Notes: a model not told the origin generated them from the letters alone. A DNA stretch of 53,708 nt from Lachnospiraceae bacterium UBA7060 (GCA_002493835.1 DLAA01000019.1:1-53708); one strand, 5' to 3'. Counted from the stretch's first letter, positions 1 through 8,110 are shown. Translations and numbers: made by a program.

Positions 1-2
1 GG

Positions 3-89
3 AAGCACAAAGGGATCAGGATAAAATTTAAGGAACTCGGATACGAAAGTATCCTGATAGGCGGCATGGCCGCCGGGATTCGTAGGTAA
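3..89 (+). CDS. 3' end of an unidentified upstream gene (partial)
   Basis: An open frame enters from the left edge and ends at TAA 87-89, giving 28 C-terminal residues that finish ILIGGMAAGIRR. The other two forward frames close within the first 35 bases, so this is the only one that can be a gene tail. The fragment is too short to name a family. No clear hairpin plus T-run follows it directly. Confidence 0.4.
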   Translation, partial: KHKGIRIKFKELGYESILIGGMAAGIRR

Positions 90-195
90 CAAAAAAATCG
101 CCTCCAGTCGATTGAAATAAAATATAATCAATCGGCTTCGCCGCAAATTTTGAGCGATTTGTCAAGCTTTTTTTGCAAAAAAAGTGGGTGATTTT

Positions 196-224
196 TTGAG
201 ATAAGGGTCTGAAAGCCCTATAAA
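196..224 (+). promoter_or_regulatory. Predicted sigma-A promoter of the first gene
   Basis: TTGAGA at 196-201 and TATAAA at 219-224 are separated by exactly 17 bases, in an AT-rich gap before the gene starting at 284. Transcription would begin near 231. A 6-bp inverted repeat (AGCCCT 214-219, AGGGCT 228-233) overlaps the -10 and could be an operator or chance. Confidence 0.5.
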
Positions 225-240
225 ATCAGGGCTGAAGATT

Positions 241-280
241 CCGAGAAGTTATGAAAAGAAAAGGGAGGATAAGATCTCGG
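241..280 (+). repeat. Inverted repeat enclosing the ribosome binding site of the first gene
   Basis: CCGAGA (241-246) and TCTCGG (275-280) can pair around the GGGAGG at 263-268. The ATG at 284 lies about 15 bases after that GGGAGG, which is longer than usual. Folding the intervening bases could alter the effective distance. A tiny frame (ATG 251 to TAA 281-283) ends directly against the gene's ATG. Function is uncertain. Confidence 0.3.
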
Positions 281-283
281 TAA

Positions 284-1159
284 ATGAATCGCAAACGGGT
301 AATAGAATGTTTATGTGTTTTAACAATGGTTTTGCTTTATACTGCGGGAAAACGATATGTTTTCCCGACTGTAGAACGAAATATAGAAGAAGTTGTAATA
401 CCGGAGAGCACATATGTCAGGCCTGCCATAGAAATAGAGCGGCAGGAAAGAGGGGAAGGACAGGAAAAAATAACATATTATGCCGCTGATATACAATTGG
501 GAGATGCAGCAGATTTAAGAACAGCTTTTGCGAAGAATCAATACGGATTAAATATTAAGGACACTGTGTCAGGCATGGCACAGAAACATGACGCATTTTT
601 TGCAGTCAATGGCGATTATTACGGTTACCGGACAGATGGTATTGTGATACGAAATGGCATTTTATACAGAGATGGGCCGTCAGACAGGGAATGTCTGGTT
701 ATGTATAGGGATGGAACTGCCTGTGTCATGAAGGAGGGGACTATATCAGGAAATAAGCTGGTAGAGGAAGGAGCCTGGAATGTGTTTTCTTTTGGTCCGG
801 TATTGGTTGAAGATGGGAAAGTCCGCGAGGGGCTGGATGAGCCTTATAAGGTAGATATACTCAATGAAAGTATCAGCGGGAAGCAGCCGCGTACAGGAAT
901 CGGTATATTGGGGAAAAATCATCTGCTGATTGTGACAGTGGATGGAAGAGCAGAAGGATACAGTTGTGGAATGACATTTCAGGAGTTTGCAGAGCTTTTT
1001 AAGGATTATGGCTGTGAGCTTGCTTATAATCTGGACGGAGGACGTTCCGTTACTATGTATCAGGAAGGGCAGATTATTAACCAGCCATGTTCAGGAGAAG
1101 AAAGAAAAGTCAGTGATATGATTTATATTGGGAGAGACTATGAAGGAACAGCCGAATGA
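284..1159 (+). CDS. Phosphodiester glycosidase (NAGPA-domain) family protein
   Basis: A 291-residue protein. Residues 7-22 form a hydrophobic N-terminal anchor, and the rest is predicted to lie outside the membrane. The fold is that of the phosphodiester glycosidase family (NAGPA-like), often annotated as exopolysaccharide biosynthesis protein. Visible family motifs are NGDYY (109-113), FGPVLV (170-175), PRTGIG (202-207) and NLDGGRS (249-255). In the family these surround the active site that removes a sugar from a phosphodiester. Here a cell-wall or capsule phosphodiester is a likely but unproven substrate. It is followed at 102 bases by a small hydrolase-like gene and then a membrane protein, all AT-richer than the main cluster. 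The ATG at 284 is the only sensible start, although its GGGAGG is rather far upstream. Confidence 0.85.
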   Translation: MNRKRVIECLCVLTMVLLYTAGKRYVFPTVERNIEEVVIPESTYVRPAIEIERQERGEGQEKITYYAADIQLGDAADLRTAFAKNQYGLNIKDTVSGMAQKHDAFFAVNGDYYGYRTDGIVIRNGILYRDGPSDRECLVMYRDGTACVMKEGTISGNKLVEEGAWNVFSFGPVLVEDGKVREGLDEPYKVDILNESISGKQPRTGIGILGKNHLLIVTVDGRAEGYSCGMTFQEFAELFKDYGCELAYNLDGGRSVTMYQEGQIINQPCSGEERKVSDMIYIGRDYEGTAE

Positions 1160-1261
1160 GAAATACAGTAAGGCGGCTAAAAGAGAGATGATACAGGAAT
1201 CATGGATGGTGATGGACAGCTTTTGCTGGAGGAAGTTCCAGCAAAAGCGGAAGGAGGGAGT

Positions 1262-1828
1262 ATGGCTCATATTTATATTGCATTTGTAGATACACCGGGA
1301 ATTTTTGCCGCACTGATTCGGAAATTCTTAAAACAGAGATATATTCATGTAGTGATTTCGGGAGATGCAATGCTTGATGATGCATACAGTGTGGGGCGAA
1401 GAAATCCGGCAATCCCTTTGCGGGCAGGATTTGAGAAGGAGGATAAAGGTAAAATTTTAAGTGCATTTCCGATGGCAGCTTACCGTATTTGCGAGTTAGA
1501 CTGTACCTTAGAACAAAAACAAAAAATCATGGGGAAATTACATAACGATTATGGCAAGCGTTTTCATATTCATTACGCAGTGTGCAGCTTGCCATTTATT
1601 GTAATGGGTATCCCTTTTTATCTGAAAAACCAATATACCTGTTCCTCTTATATTGCAAAATTATTGCAGGAAAATGGAATTGCTGTTTCAAAAAAACATT
1701 TTTCTATTGTAACACCCAAAGATTTTTTTGAATGCAGGGAAATGAAAATGGTTTTTGAAGGATTCCTGTCGGAAATGACAGCAGACAGACTGAACCGTGT
1801 ACCAGAAAGCGTTTCTGTCTATGAATAA
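1262..1828 (+). CDS. Permuted papain-like (NlpC/P60/YiiX-type) hydrolase, putative
   Basis: A 188-residue protein. The ATG at 1262 follows AAGGAGGG closely; an earlier in-frame ATG at 1202 has no comparable site and would add a charged, unlikely extension. A His near the N terminus (His29, in YIHVVI) and a Cys near the C terminus (Cys127, in YTCSSYIAKLL) are arranged as in circularly permuted papain-like amidases such as YiiX and LRAT-like proteins. The Cys begins a helix, as expected for a nucleophile. These enzymes cut amide or ester bonds in peptides or lipids; the substrate here is unknown. The end overlaps the start of the LPG-synthase-like gene by 8 bases, so translation is probably coupled. 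The family call rests on motif order and is moderate. Confidence 0.55.
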   Translation: MAHIYIAFVDTPGIFAALIRKFLKQRYIHVVISGDAMLDDAYSVGRRNPAIPLRAGFEKEDKGKILSAFPMAAYRICELDCTLEQKQKIMGKLHNDYGKRFHIHYAVCSLPFIVMGIPFYLKNQYTCSSYIAKLLQENGIAVSKKHFSIVTPKDFFECREMKMVFEGFLSEMTADRLNRVPESVSVYE

Positions 1829-2852
1829 GAAACGCAGACAAAAATGGGGACTTCACATCTGCACATTTGTAAGTATTATGGCATTGACATTTTGGAGCGC
1901 TTTTCGAAATCAAAATTTCATGGAAATGATGGTTTCCATTCAAACATTGTCCATGCAGTCCATGGCAATGGCGGTTTTACTGGCGATATTTTTTGTGGCA
2001 GGGGAAGGTTGTATGATTTGGTATTTGCTAAAGGGCATTGGGGAAAGGATAGGTTTGTTCCGCTGTATTTCATATTCTTTCATTGGTTTTTTCTTCTCTG
2101 GCATTACTCCTTCAGCAACCGGCGGGCAGCCTATGCAGCTATATTATATGAAAAAGGATGGAAATAAAATTTCATCTGCAACAGTGGTCTTGATGGCAGT
2201 AGCTGTTATTTATAAATTTGTACTTGCCCTGACGGGGATTGGAATCATGCTTTTTTGGAGGGTGCCTTTGAGGGAATACTTGAAAGGGTATTACTGGATG
2301 TATTTTCTGGGACTGTTTCTCAACATTGCTGTGGTGTCGGTATTGCTTTTGGTCATGTTTTCTCCGGGAATCATTCGTAAAATTTTTAATAAAACAGAAA
2401 ATATTATGATATGCCTCAAGGTTTGGAAAAGGACTGATTTGAGAAAGGACAAGCTGGATCAATTCTTATTCGAATATCAGGAAATAGTTATTTTTTTGCG
2501 GAGCCATAAAATAATGATAATGACTGCGGTCATCGGTACATTTCTGCAAAGGGGAAGCACCTTTTTCCTTACTTATGTAGTATACTGGGGATTAGGTTTA
2601 TATGGAACTCCTATGTTAGATATTATCCTGCTGCAGGCTTCCATTTACATAGTGGTAGATATGTTGCCAGTACCCGGCGCGCAGGGAATTACGGAGGCAA
2701 TGTATAGAACTGTTTTTGAAACTGTTTTTCCGACGGACTGCCTTGCGGCGTCTATATGCATTACCAGAGGAATCAGTTTCTATTTGGTCATGGTGCTCAG
2801 TTTAATTGTCTGGGGAATTGTGCATTTTAAAAAACGGCCATCGTTCCAATGA
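1821..2852 (+). CDS. Lysylphosphatidylglycerol synthase transmembrane-region (YbhN/UPF0104-type) protein
   Basis: A 343-residue integral membrane protein with about eight hydrophobic segments. It carries the family hallmarks FSGITPSATGGQP (around residues 85-97) and MLPVPGAQGITEAM near residues 280-295. It matches the flippase-like membrane half of MprF and lacks the soluble aminoacyl-transferase half. Stand-alone members are often found beside polysaccharide or lipid-glycan genes and are thought to move lipids or lipid-linked sugars. The ATG at 1821 overlaps the previous stop (ATGAATAA); a GTG at 1797 would give eight extra residues with no better ribosome binding site. Lower G+C than the genes from 3 kb on. 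Its lipid substrate cannot be read from the sequence. Confidence 0.85.
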   Translation: MNKKRRQKWGLHICTFVSIMALTFWSAFRNQNFMEMMVSIQTLSMQSMAMAVLLAIFFVAGEGCMIWYLLKGIGERIGLFRCISYSFIGFFFSGITPSATGGQPMQLYYMKKDGNKISSATVVLMAVAVIYKFVLALTGIGIMLFWRVPLREYLKGYYWMYFLGLFLNIAVVSVLLLVMFSPGIIRKIFNKTENIMICLKVWKRTDLRKDKLDQFLFEYQEIVIFLRSHKIMIMTAVIGTFLQRGSTFFLTYVVYWGLGLYGTPMLDIILLQASIYIVVDMLPVPGAQGITEAMYRTVFETVFPTDCLAASICITRGISFYLVMVLSLIVWGIVHFKKRPSFQ

Positions 2853-2890
2853 AACGGGCCGGGTCATTTGGACCCTTATAATGATTCAAA

Positions 2891-2971
2891 TGTCAAATTC
2901 CCGTAACAGTTCAGCTCAGGACTTTGCACTTGCTGCAAAGTCCGTAAGAACGTGTGAATTTAGTGAAATTC
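2891..2971. repeat. Structured intergenic element with a 10-bp perfect hairpin
   Basis: GGACTTTGCA (2919-2928) and TGCAAAGTCC (2934-2943) form a perfect 10-bp stem with a 5-base loop. AAATTC at 2895-2900 and GAATTT at 2956-2961 flank it in inverted orientation. GAATTT also pairs with AAATTC at 2966-2971 in a smaller hairpin. AAATTCCC occurs twice in the same orientation (2895 and 2966). No T-run follows, so it does not look like a simple terminator. It could be a dispersed intergenic repeat or a leader structure. Confidence 0.55.
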
Positions 2972-2994
2972 CCTTACAATATGATTGTGGGAGC

Positions 2995-3024
2995 TTGCAT
3001 AAAGGACCGTTGATAGCTTATAAT
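2995..3024 (+). promoter_or_regulatory. Predicted sigma-A promoter upstream of rfbD
   Basis: TTGCAT (2995-3000) and a perfect TATAAT (3019-3024) are spaced by 18 bases. Transcription would start near 3031, 33 bases before the rfbD ATG. This would be the entry promoter of the main polysaccharide cluster after the AT-rich upstream genes. Confidence 0.55.
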
Positions 3025-3063
3025 ATTTTGTAACTTTATGCGAATGGAAAGGATGGAGCGGGG

Positions 3064-3906
3064 ATGAAGAAAATCATTGTGACGGGCTGCAACGGACAAT
3101 TGGGACGAGCCGTCAATCTGACATATGCAGGCAGCACAGCGTATGAACTTATCAATACGGATGTGGGTGAGCTCGATATTACAAAGATAGACGATGTGAT
3201 GGAATTTGCACGGGATGTCAAACCTTACGCAATTATTAACTGTGCGGCGTACACAGCGGTGGAGGCGTGCGAGACGGAAGAAGATCTGGCATTTCGCATC
3301 AATGCCATTGGCGCGCGGAATTTAAGTATTGCGGCGAATGAGACGGGAGCGAAACTGATGCATATTTCCACAGATTATGTGTTTGACGGAAATGGCACAA
3401 GACCATATAGGGAGACGGATCCCACAGGACCTCAGGGAGCTTATGGCAGGACGAAGCTTGCTGGGGAAAAGTTTGTGAAGGAGTTTAGTGACAGACATTT
3501 TATTCTGCGCACAGCATGGCTGTACGGGGATGGCAAAAATTTTGTGAAGACCATGCTCAGGCTCAGTGAGACTAACGACAAGGTGAGAGTCGTAAGAGAC
3601 CAGGTGGGATCGCCCACCAGCGCGGCGGAGCTTGCGAAAGCTGTGGCGTATCTGCTTCCCACGGAAAACTATGGCCTGTTTCATGCTACCTGTGAGGGAG
3701 ACTGCAGCTGGGCCCAGTTTACGGAGGAGATTTTTAGACTTGCGGGGAAAAAGACAACCGTGGAGGCGATAACTTCCGAGGAGTACGGCGCGGCAGTGAA
3801 GCGTCCGGCCTATTCCATTTTGGAAAATTACATGTTCAAAATGACTACGGATTTTATGTTTGCAGACTGGCATGATGCGATAGCAGAGTATATGGCAGCA
3901 GTATAG
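3064..3906 (+). CDS. rfbD: dTDP-4-dehydrorhamnose reductase
   Basis: A 280-residue cytoplasmic short-chain reductase. It catalyses the last step of dTDP-L-rhamnose synthesis, the NAD(P)H-dependent reduction of dTDP-4-dehydro-L-rhamnose. The nucleotide-binding loop GCNGQLG is at residues 8-14, the family motif STDYVFDG at 102-109, and the catalytic Tyr127-x3-Lys131 pair lies in YGRTK. Length is normal for RfbD. The partner genes rfbA, rfbB and rfbC are not in this window and must be elsewhere. The nearby rffA/wecE would draw on the same RfbB product. It has its own predicted promoter and a GGATGGAGCGGGG ribosome binding region just before the ATG. Confidence 0.95.
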   Translation: MKKIIVTGCNGQLGRAVNLTYAGSTAYELINTDVGELDITKIDDVMEFARDVKPYAIINCAAYTAVEACETEEDLAFRINAIGARNLSIAANETGAKLMHISTDYVFDGNGTRPYRETDPTGPQGAYGRTKLAGEKFVKEFSDRHFILRTAWLYGDGKNFVKTMLRLSETNDKVRVVRDQVGSPTSAAELAKAVAYLLPTENYGLFHATCEGDCSWAQFTEEIFRLAGKKTTVEAITSEEYGAAVKRPAYSILENYMFKMTTDFMFADWHDAIAEYMAAV

Positions 3907-3976
3907 CTATGCTCTGTAAAATGAGTGAAACGCCCGATTATGAGCAATTAGCAGCGGGAAAGTGCTGAAAGCGCCT

Positions 3977-4004
3977 TTGCGAATGGCAAGGGCTGAACTA
4001 TTAT
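3977..4004 (+). promoter_or_regulatory. Possible weak promoter upstream of gmd
   Basis: TTGCGA (3977-3982) and TATTAT (3999-4004) are spaced by 16 bases in the 133-base gap between rfbD and gmd. Each box keeps four or five consensus bases. Read-through from the rfbD promoter would also explain gmd expression. Confidence 0.25.
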
Positions 4005-4039
4005 TATTAATTTACACAGAAAGGGAACAAGGTATCAAT

Positions 4040-5110
4040 ATGCAGAAAACAGCTCTTATAACGGGGATTACGGGGCAGGACGGCTCTTATCTGGCTGAGT
4101 TTTTATTAGAAAAGGGATATGAGGTGCACGGTTTGATTCGCAGGCACAGTATCACAAACACAGCCAGGATCGATCATCTGATTGCTTCCGATTATCATAA
4201 GGTTAAATTTTTTCTTCACTATGCGGACACGACAGATTCCAGTAATCTGATGCGTTTGATTGCGGAGATCCGTCCGACGGAAGTGTATAATTTAGCGGCG
4301 CAGTCCCATGTGGGCGTATCTTTCGAGGTGCCGGAATATACGGCGGAGGCAACAGGCGTGAGTACTTTGAAGCTTCTGGAAGCCATTCGGGTCAACGGCG
4401 GGACATGCAGGTTTTATCAGGCATCTACTTCGGAGCTGTTCGGCGGTATTCCGGAGACGGCGCCCCAGAGTGAAAAGACTCCTTTTTACCCTAAGAGTCC
4501 TTACGGTGCGGCAAAATTATATTCTTACTGGATTACAGTAAATTACAGGGAATCTTATAATATGTACGCCTGCAACGGGATCCTTTTCAATCACGAATCA
4601 CCCAGACGAGGAGAAAATTTTGTGACAAGAAAGATTACGCTGGCCATTGCAAATATCATTGCCGGGAAACAGGACAAACTGTCCCTGGGCAATATGAATG
4701 CGAAGCGGGATTGGGGTTTTGCGGGAGATTATATCAAGGGTATGTGGCTTATGCTGCAGCAAGATAAAGCGGACGATTATGTGCTCGCCACAAACGAGAC
4801 TCATACGGTAAGGGAGTTTGTAGAGATGGCTTTTGGCGAACTGGGCATGCAGATCCGTTGGGAGGGAAGCGGCGTAGGCGAAAAGGGGTATGATGCGGAA
4901 AGCGGCAGACTTTTGGTGGACGTCAATCCCGAATTTTACCGCCCGGCTGAAGTGGAGTTTTTGTGGGGTAATTGCTCGAAGGCGGAGAAGGAACTCGGCT
5001 GGAAACGGGATGTGGATTTCAAAGGCCTAGTGTCTATGATGATGGATGCTGATATGAAGGCGATTGCAGGAATCAGCTGTGAAGATTACAGAAATAAGAA
5101 AAACGCGTAA
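4040..5110 (+). CDS. gmd: GDP-mannose 4,6-dehydratase
   Basis: A 356-residue extended short-chain dehydrogenase. It converts GDP-D-mannose to GDP-4-dehydro-6-deoxy-D-mannose with tightly bound NADP+. Seen in the sequence: GITGQDG (residues 9-15) for cofactor binding, the STSE catalytic segment (129-132) and the Tyr155-x3-Lys159 pair in YGAAK. RRGENFVTRK is also typical of Gmd. The ATG at 4040 was chosen because it lies seven bases after AAGG and begins with the usual MQKTALITGITGQDGS; the open frame from 3962 would add a 26-residue extension with no counterpart in the family. The product feeds Fcl, encoded 2 kb downstream, to give GDP-L-fucose. Confidence 0.96.
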   Translation: MQKTALITGITGQDGSYLAEFLLEKGYEVHGLIRRHSITNTARIDHLIASDYHKVKFFLHYADTTDSSNLMRLIAEIRPTEVYNLAAQSHVGVSFEVPEYTAEATGVSTLKLLEAIRVNGGTCRFYQASTSELFGGIPETAPQSEKTPFYPKSPYGAAKLYSYWITVNYRESYNMYACNGILFNHESPRRGENFVTRKITLAIANIIAGKQDKLSLGNMNAKRDWGFAGDYIKGMWLMLQQDKADDYVLATNETHTVREFVEMAFGELGMQIRWEGSGVGEKGYDAESGRLLVDVNPEFYRPAEVEFLWGNCSKAEKELGWKRDVDFKGLVSMMMDADMKAIAGISCEDYRNKKNA

Positions 5111-5151
5111 CCAGGGAAAAAGCGGCTGCGGCGCAAACAATAAGTGATAAT

Positions 5152-6879
5152 ATGGTATCGGTAATTCTGATTTGGATTTATATCCTAATGACAACTTTTA
5201 TAACGGGTTATGGTGTGCTGCGTGTGATTACGCGGCACATTCCTTATAATGCTTGCAAAACGCCGGAATCGGAGCAAGGGTTTGAGCGGTTAGACGGTGG
5301 TGTAGGTGAGATTGGGCATCCGGATGCATTTTTGATGTGTGGAATTGTATGCGTTACTGTGTATGCGCAGTTTTACAGTCTGTCTGCCGGGGTAGGAGCT
5401 GCGGCTAATGTGATTTTGTGTGCGGTTTGTGGCACGATTGTATGGATTGATAGACAGGTGTTTGCAGAAACGGTCAGACGTGTTCTCTCTGCGGAGCATT
5501 TCGGCTGTTTAAAGCTGTGTGCTTGGATCGGGTTGTTTCTGCTGTTTGCTTATGGGACTTCGCGCGGTATGATTCATTATGATACAGGACTTTATCATGC
5601 CCAGAGCATACGGTGGATCGAGGAGTATGGCGTGGTGAAAGGGCTTGGTAATCTGCATGGCAGACTGGCCTACAACAGTGCTTCTTTTGCTCTGTCAGCG
5701 CTGTACAGTATGGTTTTTCTGGGGGGACAGTCCTACCACTGTACGGCGGGGCTTTTGGCGTTTATATTAGCGTTGGTCTGCCTGGAGCTGGTCGGGCATA
5801 TACGTGCGGGGCGGCTTCGGACGAGTGATTTTGCCAGGGTCATGTGCGTGTATTATCTGGTCAATATTTTTGACGAGATGGTTTCCCCGGCGTCTGATTA
5901 TTATATGGTGCTTTTGACTTTCTATCTTGTGATACGCTGGCTGGGGCTTCTGGAGAGAGAGGAGAAGGCAGTTCTGCCTTATGCGCTTCTCAGTGTATTG
6001 GGTGTGTTTTTGATGACGGTGAAGCTGTCGGCGGCGCTGATTCTTATGCTTGTCATTTATCCGGCCGGCTGCCTTCTGCGGGAGAAAAAATGGCGTGAGA
6101 CTGCGGCATATTTAGGGCTGGGATTTGTGACAGCGCTGCCGTTTTTTATCAGAAATGTGCTTATTTCCGGCTGGCTTGTCTATCCTTTTACACAGGTTGA
6201 TTTGTTTGACGTGGTCTGGAAAATTCCCAAAGGATTGGCTGATTACGATGCAAGGGAGATTCAGGTGTGGGGCAGGGGTTACACAGATGTGCTGCAGTTT
6301 GACCTGCCGGTGTATCAGTGGCTGCCTGGCTGGTTTCGCGGGCTGGCAGGCAGTGATAAGGCATTTGTGCTGGCGGCGGCGGCTTCTGTGCTGGTTCTAC
6401 TAGTATATGCAGCAGGCATGGTGCTCGGATGGTGGCAGAGGCGGTGGGAGTTTTTGCTTGTGCAGGGCATGGCGGCGGCTTCCTTTCTGTTCTGGCTGGG
6501 CACTTCCCCTTTGATGCGCTATGGCTGTGTCTATGTGTATCTGACTTCGGCGGTGGTCTTTGGCGGAATGTATGAGACGGTTTTGAGGAAATGGAAGGCG
6601 GTGGAGAGAGCGGTTTCTGTGCTTATGGTTCTGTTTCTATTTTACAAGGGGTTTGCCCTGGGCCGGGAGATGGCGGAGTCGTATGTGAACGATTACTGGA
6701 TTTTTCAGAAAGACTATGAGAATTACGAGACTTATTCCTATGAGATCAAAGGTATTCCGTTTTACTGTCCGACAGAGGGCGACCGGGCAGGGTATGAAAG
6801 CTTTCCTTCCTCTCCGACACAGGCGCAGATTCAATTTCTGGGGGAGGGGATTGAGGACGGCTTTTGCATCTCAGAGTGA
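5152..6879 (+). CDS. Large multi-spanning membrane protein, GT-C-like (LIC_10190-type)
   Basis: A 575-residue protein with roughly 11-13 predicted membrane helices. The loop after an early helix pair holds YDTGLYH (residues 143-149), followed by RWIEEYGVVKGLGNLHGR; an acidic residue in this first outer loop is what GT-C glycosyltransferases use. The pattern recalls the LIC_10190 family of membrane proteins seen in surface-glycan clusters; that match is from memory. It sits between gmd and fcl and ends with a soluble tail of about 60 residues (YEIKGIPFYCP and onward). Likely role: transfer of a sugar from a polyprenyl-phosphate donor outside the membrane, or polymerisation. Substrate unknown. 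The start has only a weak ribosome binding site. Confidence 0.6.
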   Translation: MVSVILIWIYILMTTFITGYGVLRVITRHIPYNACKTPESEQGFERLDGGVGEIGHPDAFLMCGIVCVTVYAQFYSLSAGVGAAANVILCAVCGTIVWIDRQVFAETVRRVLSAEHFGCLKLCAWIGLFLLFAYGTSRGMIHYDTGLYHAQSIRWIEEYGVVKGLGNLHGRLAYNSASFALSALYSMVFLGGQSYHCTAGLLAFILALVCLELVGHIRAGRLRTSDFARVMCVYYLVNIFDEMVSPASDYYMVLLTFYLVIRWLGLLEREEKAVLPYALLSVLGVFLMTVKLSAALILMLVIYPAGCLLREKKWRETAAYLGLGFVTALPFFIRNVLISGWLVYPFTQVDLFDVVWKIPKGLADYDAREIQVWGRGYTDVLQFDLPVYQWLPGWFRGLAGSDKAFVLAAAASVLVLLVYAAGMVLGWWQRRWEFLLVQGMAAASFLFWLGTSPLMRYGCVYVYLTSAVVFGGMYETVLRKWKAVERAVSVLMVLFLFYKGFALGREMAESYVNDYWIFQKDYENYETYSYEIKGIPFYCPTEGDRAGYESFPSSPTQAQIQFLGEGIEDGFCISE

Positions 6880-6943
6880 GAGGCGTGACAGTGAAGTCAA
6901 AGGATGAACGGTTATGACTTGTGCGATGATATGAGGTGTTCTC

Positions 6944-6972
6944 TTGTAAAAGGATTTGTCCTGTGATAGACT
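6944..6972 (+). promoter_or_regulatory. Possible weak promoter upstream of fcl
   Basis: TTGTAA (6944-6949) and TAGACT (6967-6972) are spaced by 17 bases in the 179-base gap before fcl. The -10 keeps only four consensus bases, so this is tentative. Confidence 0.25.
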
Positions 6973-7058
6973 GATAGGGATTTTAATAGAGAAATTTATT
7001 AATTTATGTAGAAGCTCAGAGTTTAAGGATTCTTAAAACGGCAGCATGGAGGTTGGCG

Positions 7059-8000
7059 ATGGATAAAACAGACAAGATTTATGTAGCAGGTCACAGGGGG
7101 TTGGTTGGGAGCGCTATTGTGCGCTCGCTGAAGGCAAAGGGGTACGAAAATATCATTGGCAGAACGCACAGAGAACTTAACTTGACGAGTCAACAAGATG
7201 TGAGAGATTTCTTCGAGGCAGAGCGTCCGGATATTGTAGTTCTGGCGGCGGCGAAGGTGGGCGGAATTAACGCCAACAATACAGCACCTGCGGAATTTGC
7301 TTATGAGAATATGCAGATTCAGTGCAATGTCATTCAGTGCAGCCATGAATATAAAGTGAAAAAGCTCCTATTTTTGGGAAGCACCTGTATTTACCCTAGA
7401 ATGGCACCCCAGCCGATACCGGAGGATGCACTTCTTACGGGACCTTTGGAGGAGACCAATGAGGCTTATGCTATCGCAAAGATAGCGGGACTTGAGATGT
7501 GTAAATTCTACAAAAGGCAGTATGGGGATGACTTTATCAGCTGTATGCCAACAAATCTGTATGGACCGCATGATAATTATGATCTGGAGGGTTCCCATGT
7601 GATGCCGGCCATGATCCGCAAGTTTCATGAGGGGAAAGTGAGCGGCTCGCCCACAGTTACCTTGTGGGGAACGGGTACTGTGCTGCGGGAGTTTCTGTAT
7701 GTGGACGATATGGCTGACGCCTGCGTGTTCCTGTTGGAAAATTACAGTGGTGAACAGCATGTAAATATCGGAACCGGTAAAGAAATTACGATAAAGGATT
7801 TGGCCGGGATAGTGAAGCAGGCAGTGGGATATACAGGACAGATTGTCTGGGATCAGACAATGCCTGATGGCACGCCCAGAAAGCTCACGGATGTATCGAA
7901 GCTGCATGGACTCGGCTGGACACATAAGGTGGAGCTTACGGAGGGAGTACAGCGTGCCTATGACTGGTTTAAGGAGAATGTGCAGGAGGCGAGAATGTAG
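7059..8000 (+). CDS. fcl: GDP-L-fucose synthase (epimerase/reductase)
   Basis: A 313-residue cytoplasmic enzyme. It epimerises C3 and C5 of GDP-4-dehydro-6-deoxy-D-mannose and then reduces C4 with NADPH to give GDP-L-fucose. Visible features: GHRGLVG (residues 11-17) for cofactor binding, GSTCIYP (107-113) containing the catalytic Ser and Cys (Ser108, Cys110), and Tyr137-x3-Lys141 in YAIAK. The C terminus NIGTGKEITIKDLA is also typical. The ATG at 7059 lies seven bases after GGAGG and is preferred over the in-frame TTG six bases earlier. With gmd it makes a complete GDP-mannose to GDP-L-fucose branch. Confidence 0.96.
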   Translation: MDKTDKIYVAGHRGLVGSAIVRSLKAKGYENIIGRTHRELNLTSQQDVRDFFEAERPDIVVLAAAKVGGINANNTAPAEFAYENMQIQCNVIQCSHEYKVKKLLFLGSTCIYPRMAPQPIPEDALLTGPLEETNEAYAIAKIAGLEMCKFYKRQYGDDFISCMPTNLYGPHDNYDLEGSHVMPAMIRKFHEGKVSGSPTVTLWGTGTVLREFLYVDDMADACVFLLENYSGEQHVNIGTGKEITIKDLAGIVKQAVGYTGQIVWDQTMPDGTPRKLTDVSKLHGLGWTHKVELTEGVQRAYDWFKENVQEARM

Positions 8001-8075
8001 GAAAACACTTTGTATCTATAATAAGTGTTAGATTGGGGAGAAACGGAGACGGATTTATGAGGCGATAACTTACCG

Positions 8076-8104
8076 TTTACAGTTCGATGAATATTTGATA
8101 TTAT
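8076..8104 (+). promoter_or_regulatory. Predicted sigma-A promoter of the Spo0A-C gene
   Basis: TTTACA (8076-8081) and TATTAT (8099-8104) are spaced by 17 bases. Transcription would begin near 8111, about 64 bases before the gene's chosen ATG. The 0A box at 8104-8110 abuts the -10 and covers the predicted start site. Confidence 0.55.
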
Positions 8105-8110
8105 GTCGAA
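8104..8110 (+). promoter_or_regulatory. 0A box (Spo0A-binding consensus TGTCGAA)
   Basis: A 7/7 match to the Spo0A recognition sequence TGTCGAA. It sits between the -10 and the predicted transcription start of a gene encoding a Spo0A-type DNA-binding domain. A site here would be expected to block initiation, so autorepression, or repression by Spo0A, is the simplest reading. A 7-base match also occurs by chance several times in a window this size; the location is what gives it weight. Confidence 0.5.

Noticed and set aside
168..186. CTTTTTTTG/CAAAAAAAG palindrome as a terminator
   Set aside because: The arms are simple A and T runs with almost no loop, and no separate T-run follows a G+C-rich stem.
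2861..2880. GGGTC-ATTTG-GACCC hairpin after the LPG-synthase-like gene as a terminator
   Set aside because: The stem is only 5 bp and is followed by TTATAATG rather than a T-run, so at most a weak terminator.
2806..3033. A 75-codon + strand frame between the LPG-synthase-like gene and rfbD
   Set aside because: It begins inside the preceding gene, has no ribosome binding site and runs through the structured hairpin element and the rfbD promoter.
8004..8029. AACACTT/AAGTGTT inverted repeat containing TATAAT after fcl as a promoter
   Set aside because: There is no matching -35 at the right distance. The better promoter for the next gene is at 8076-8104.
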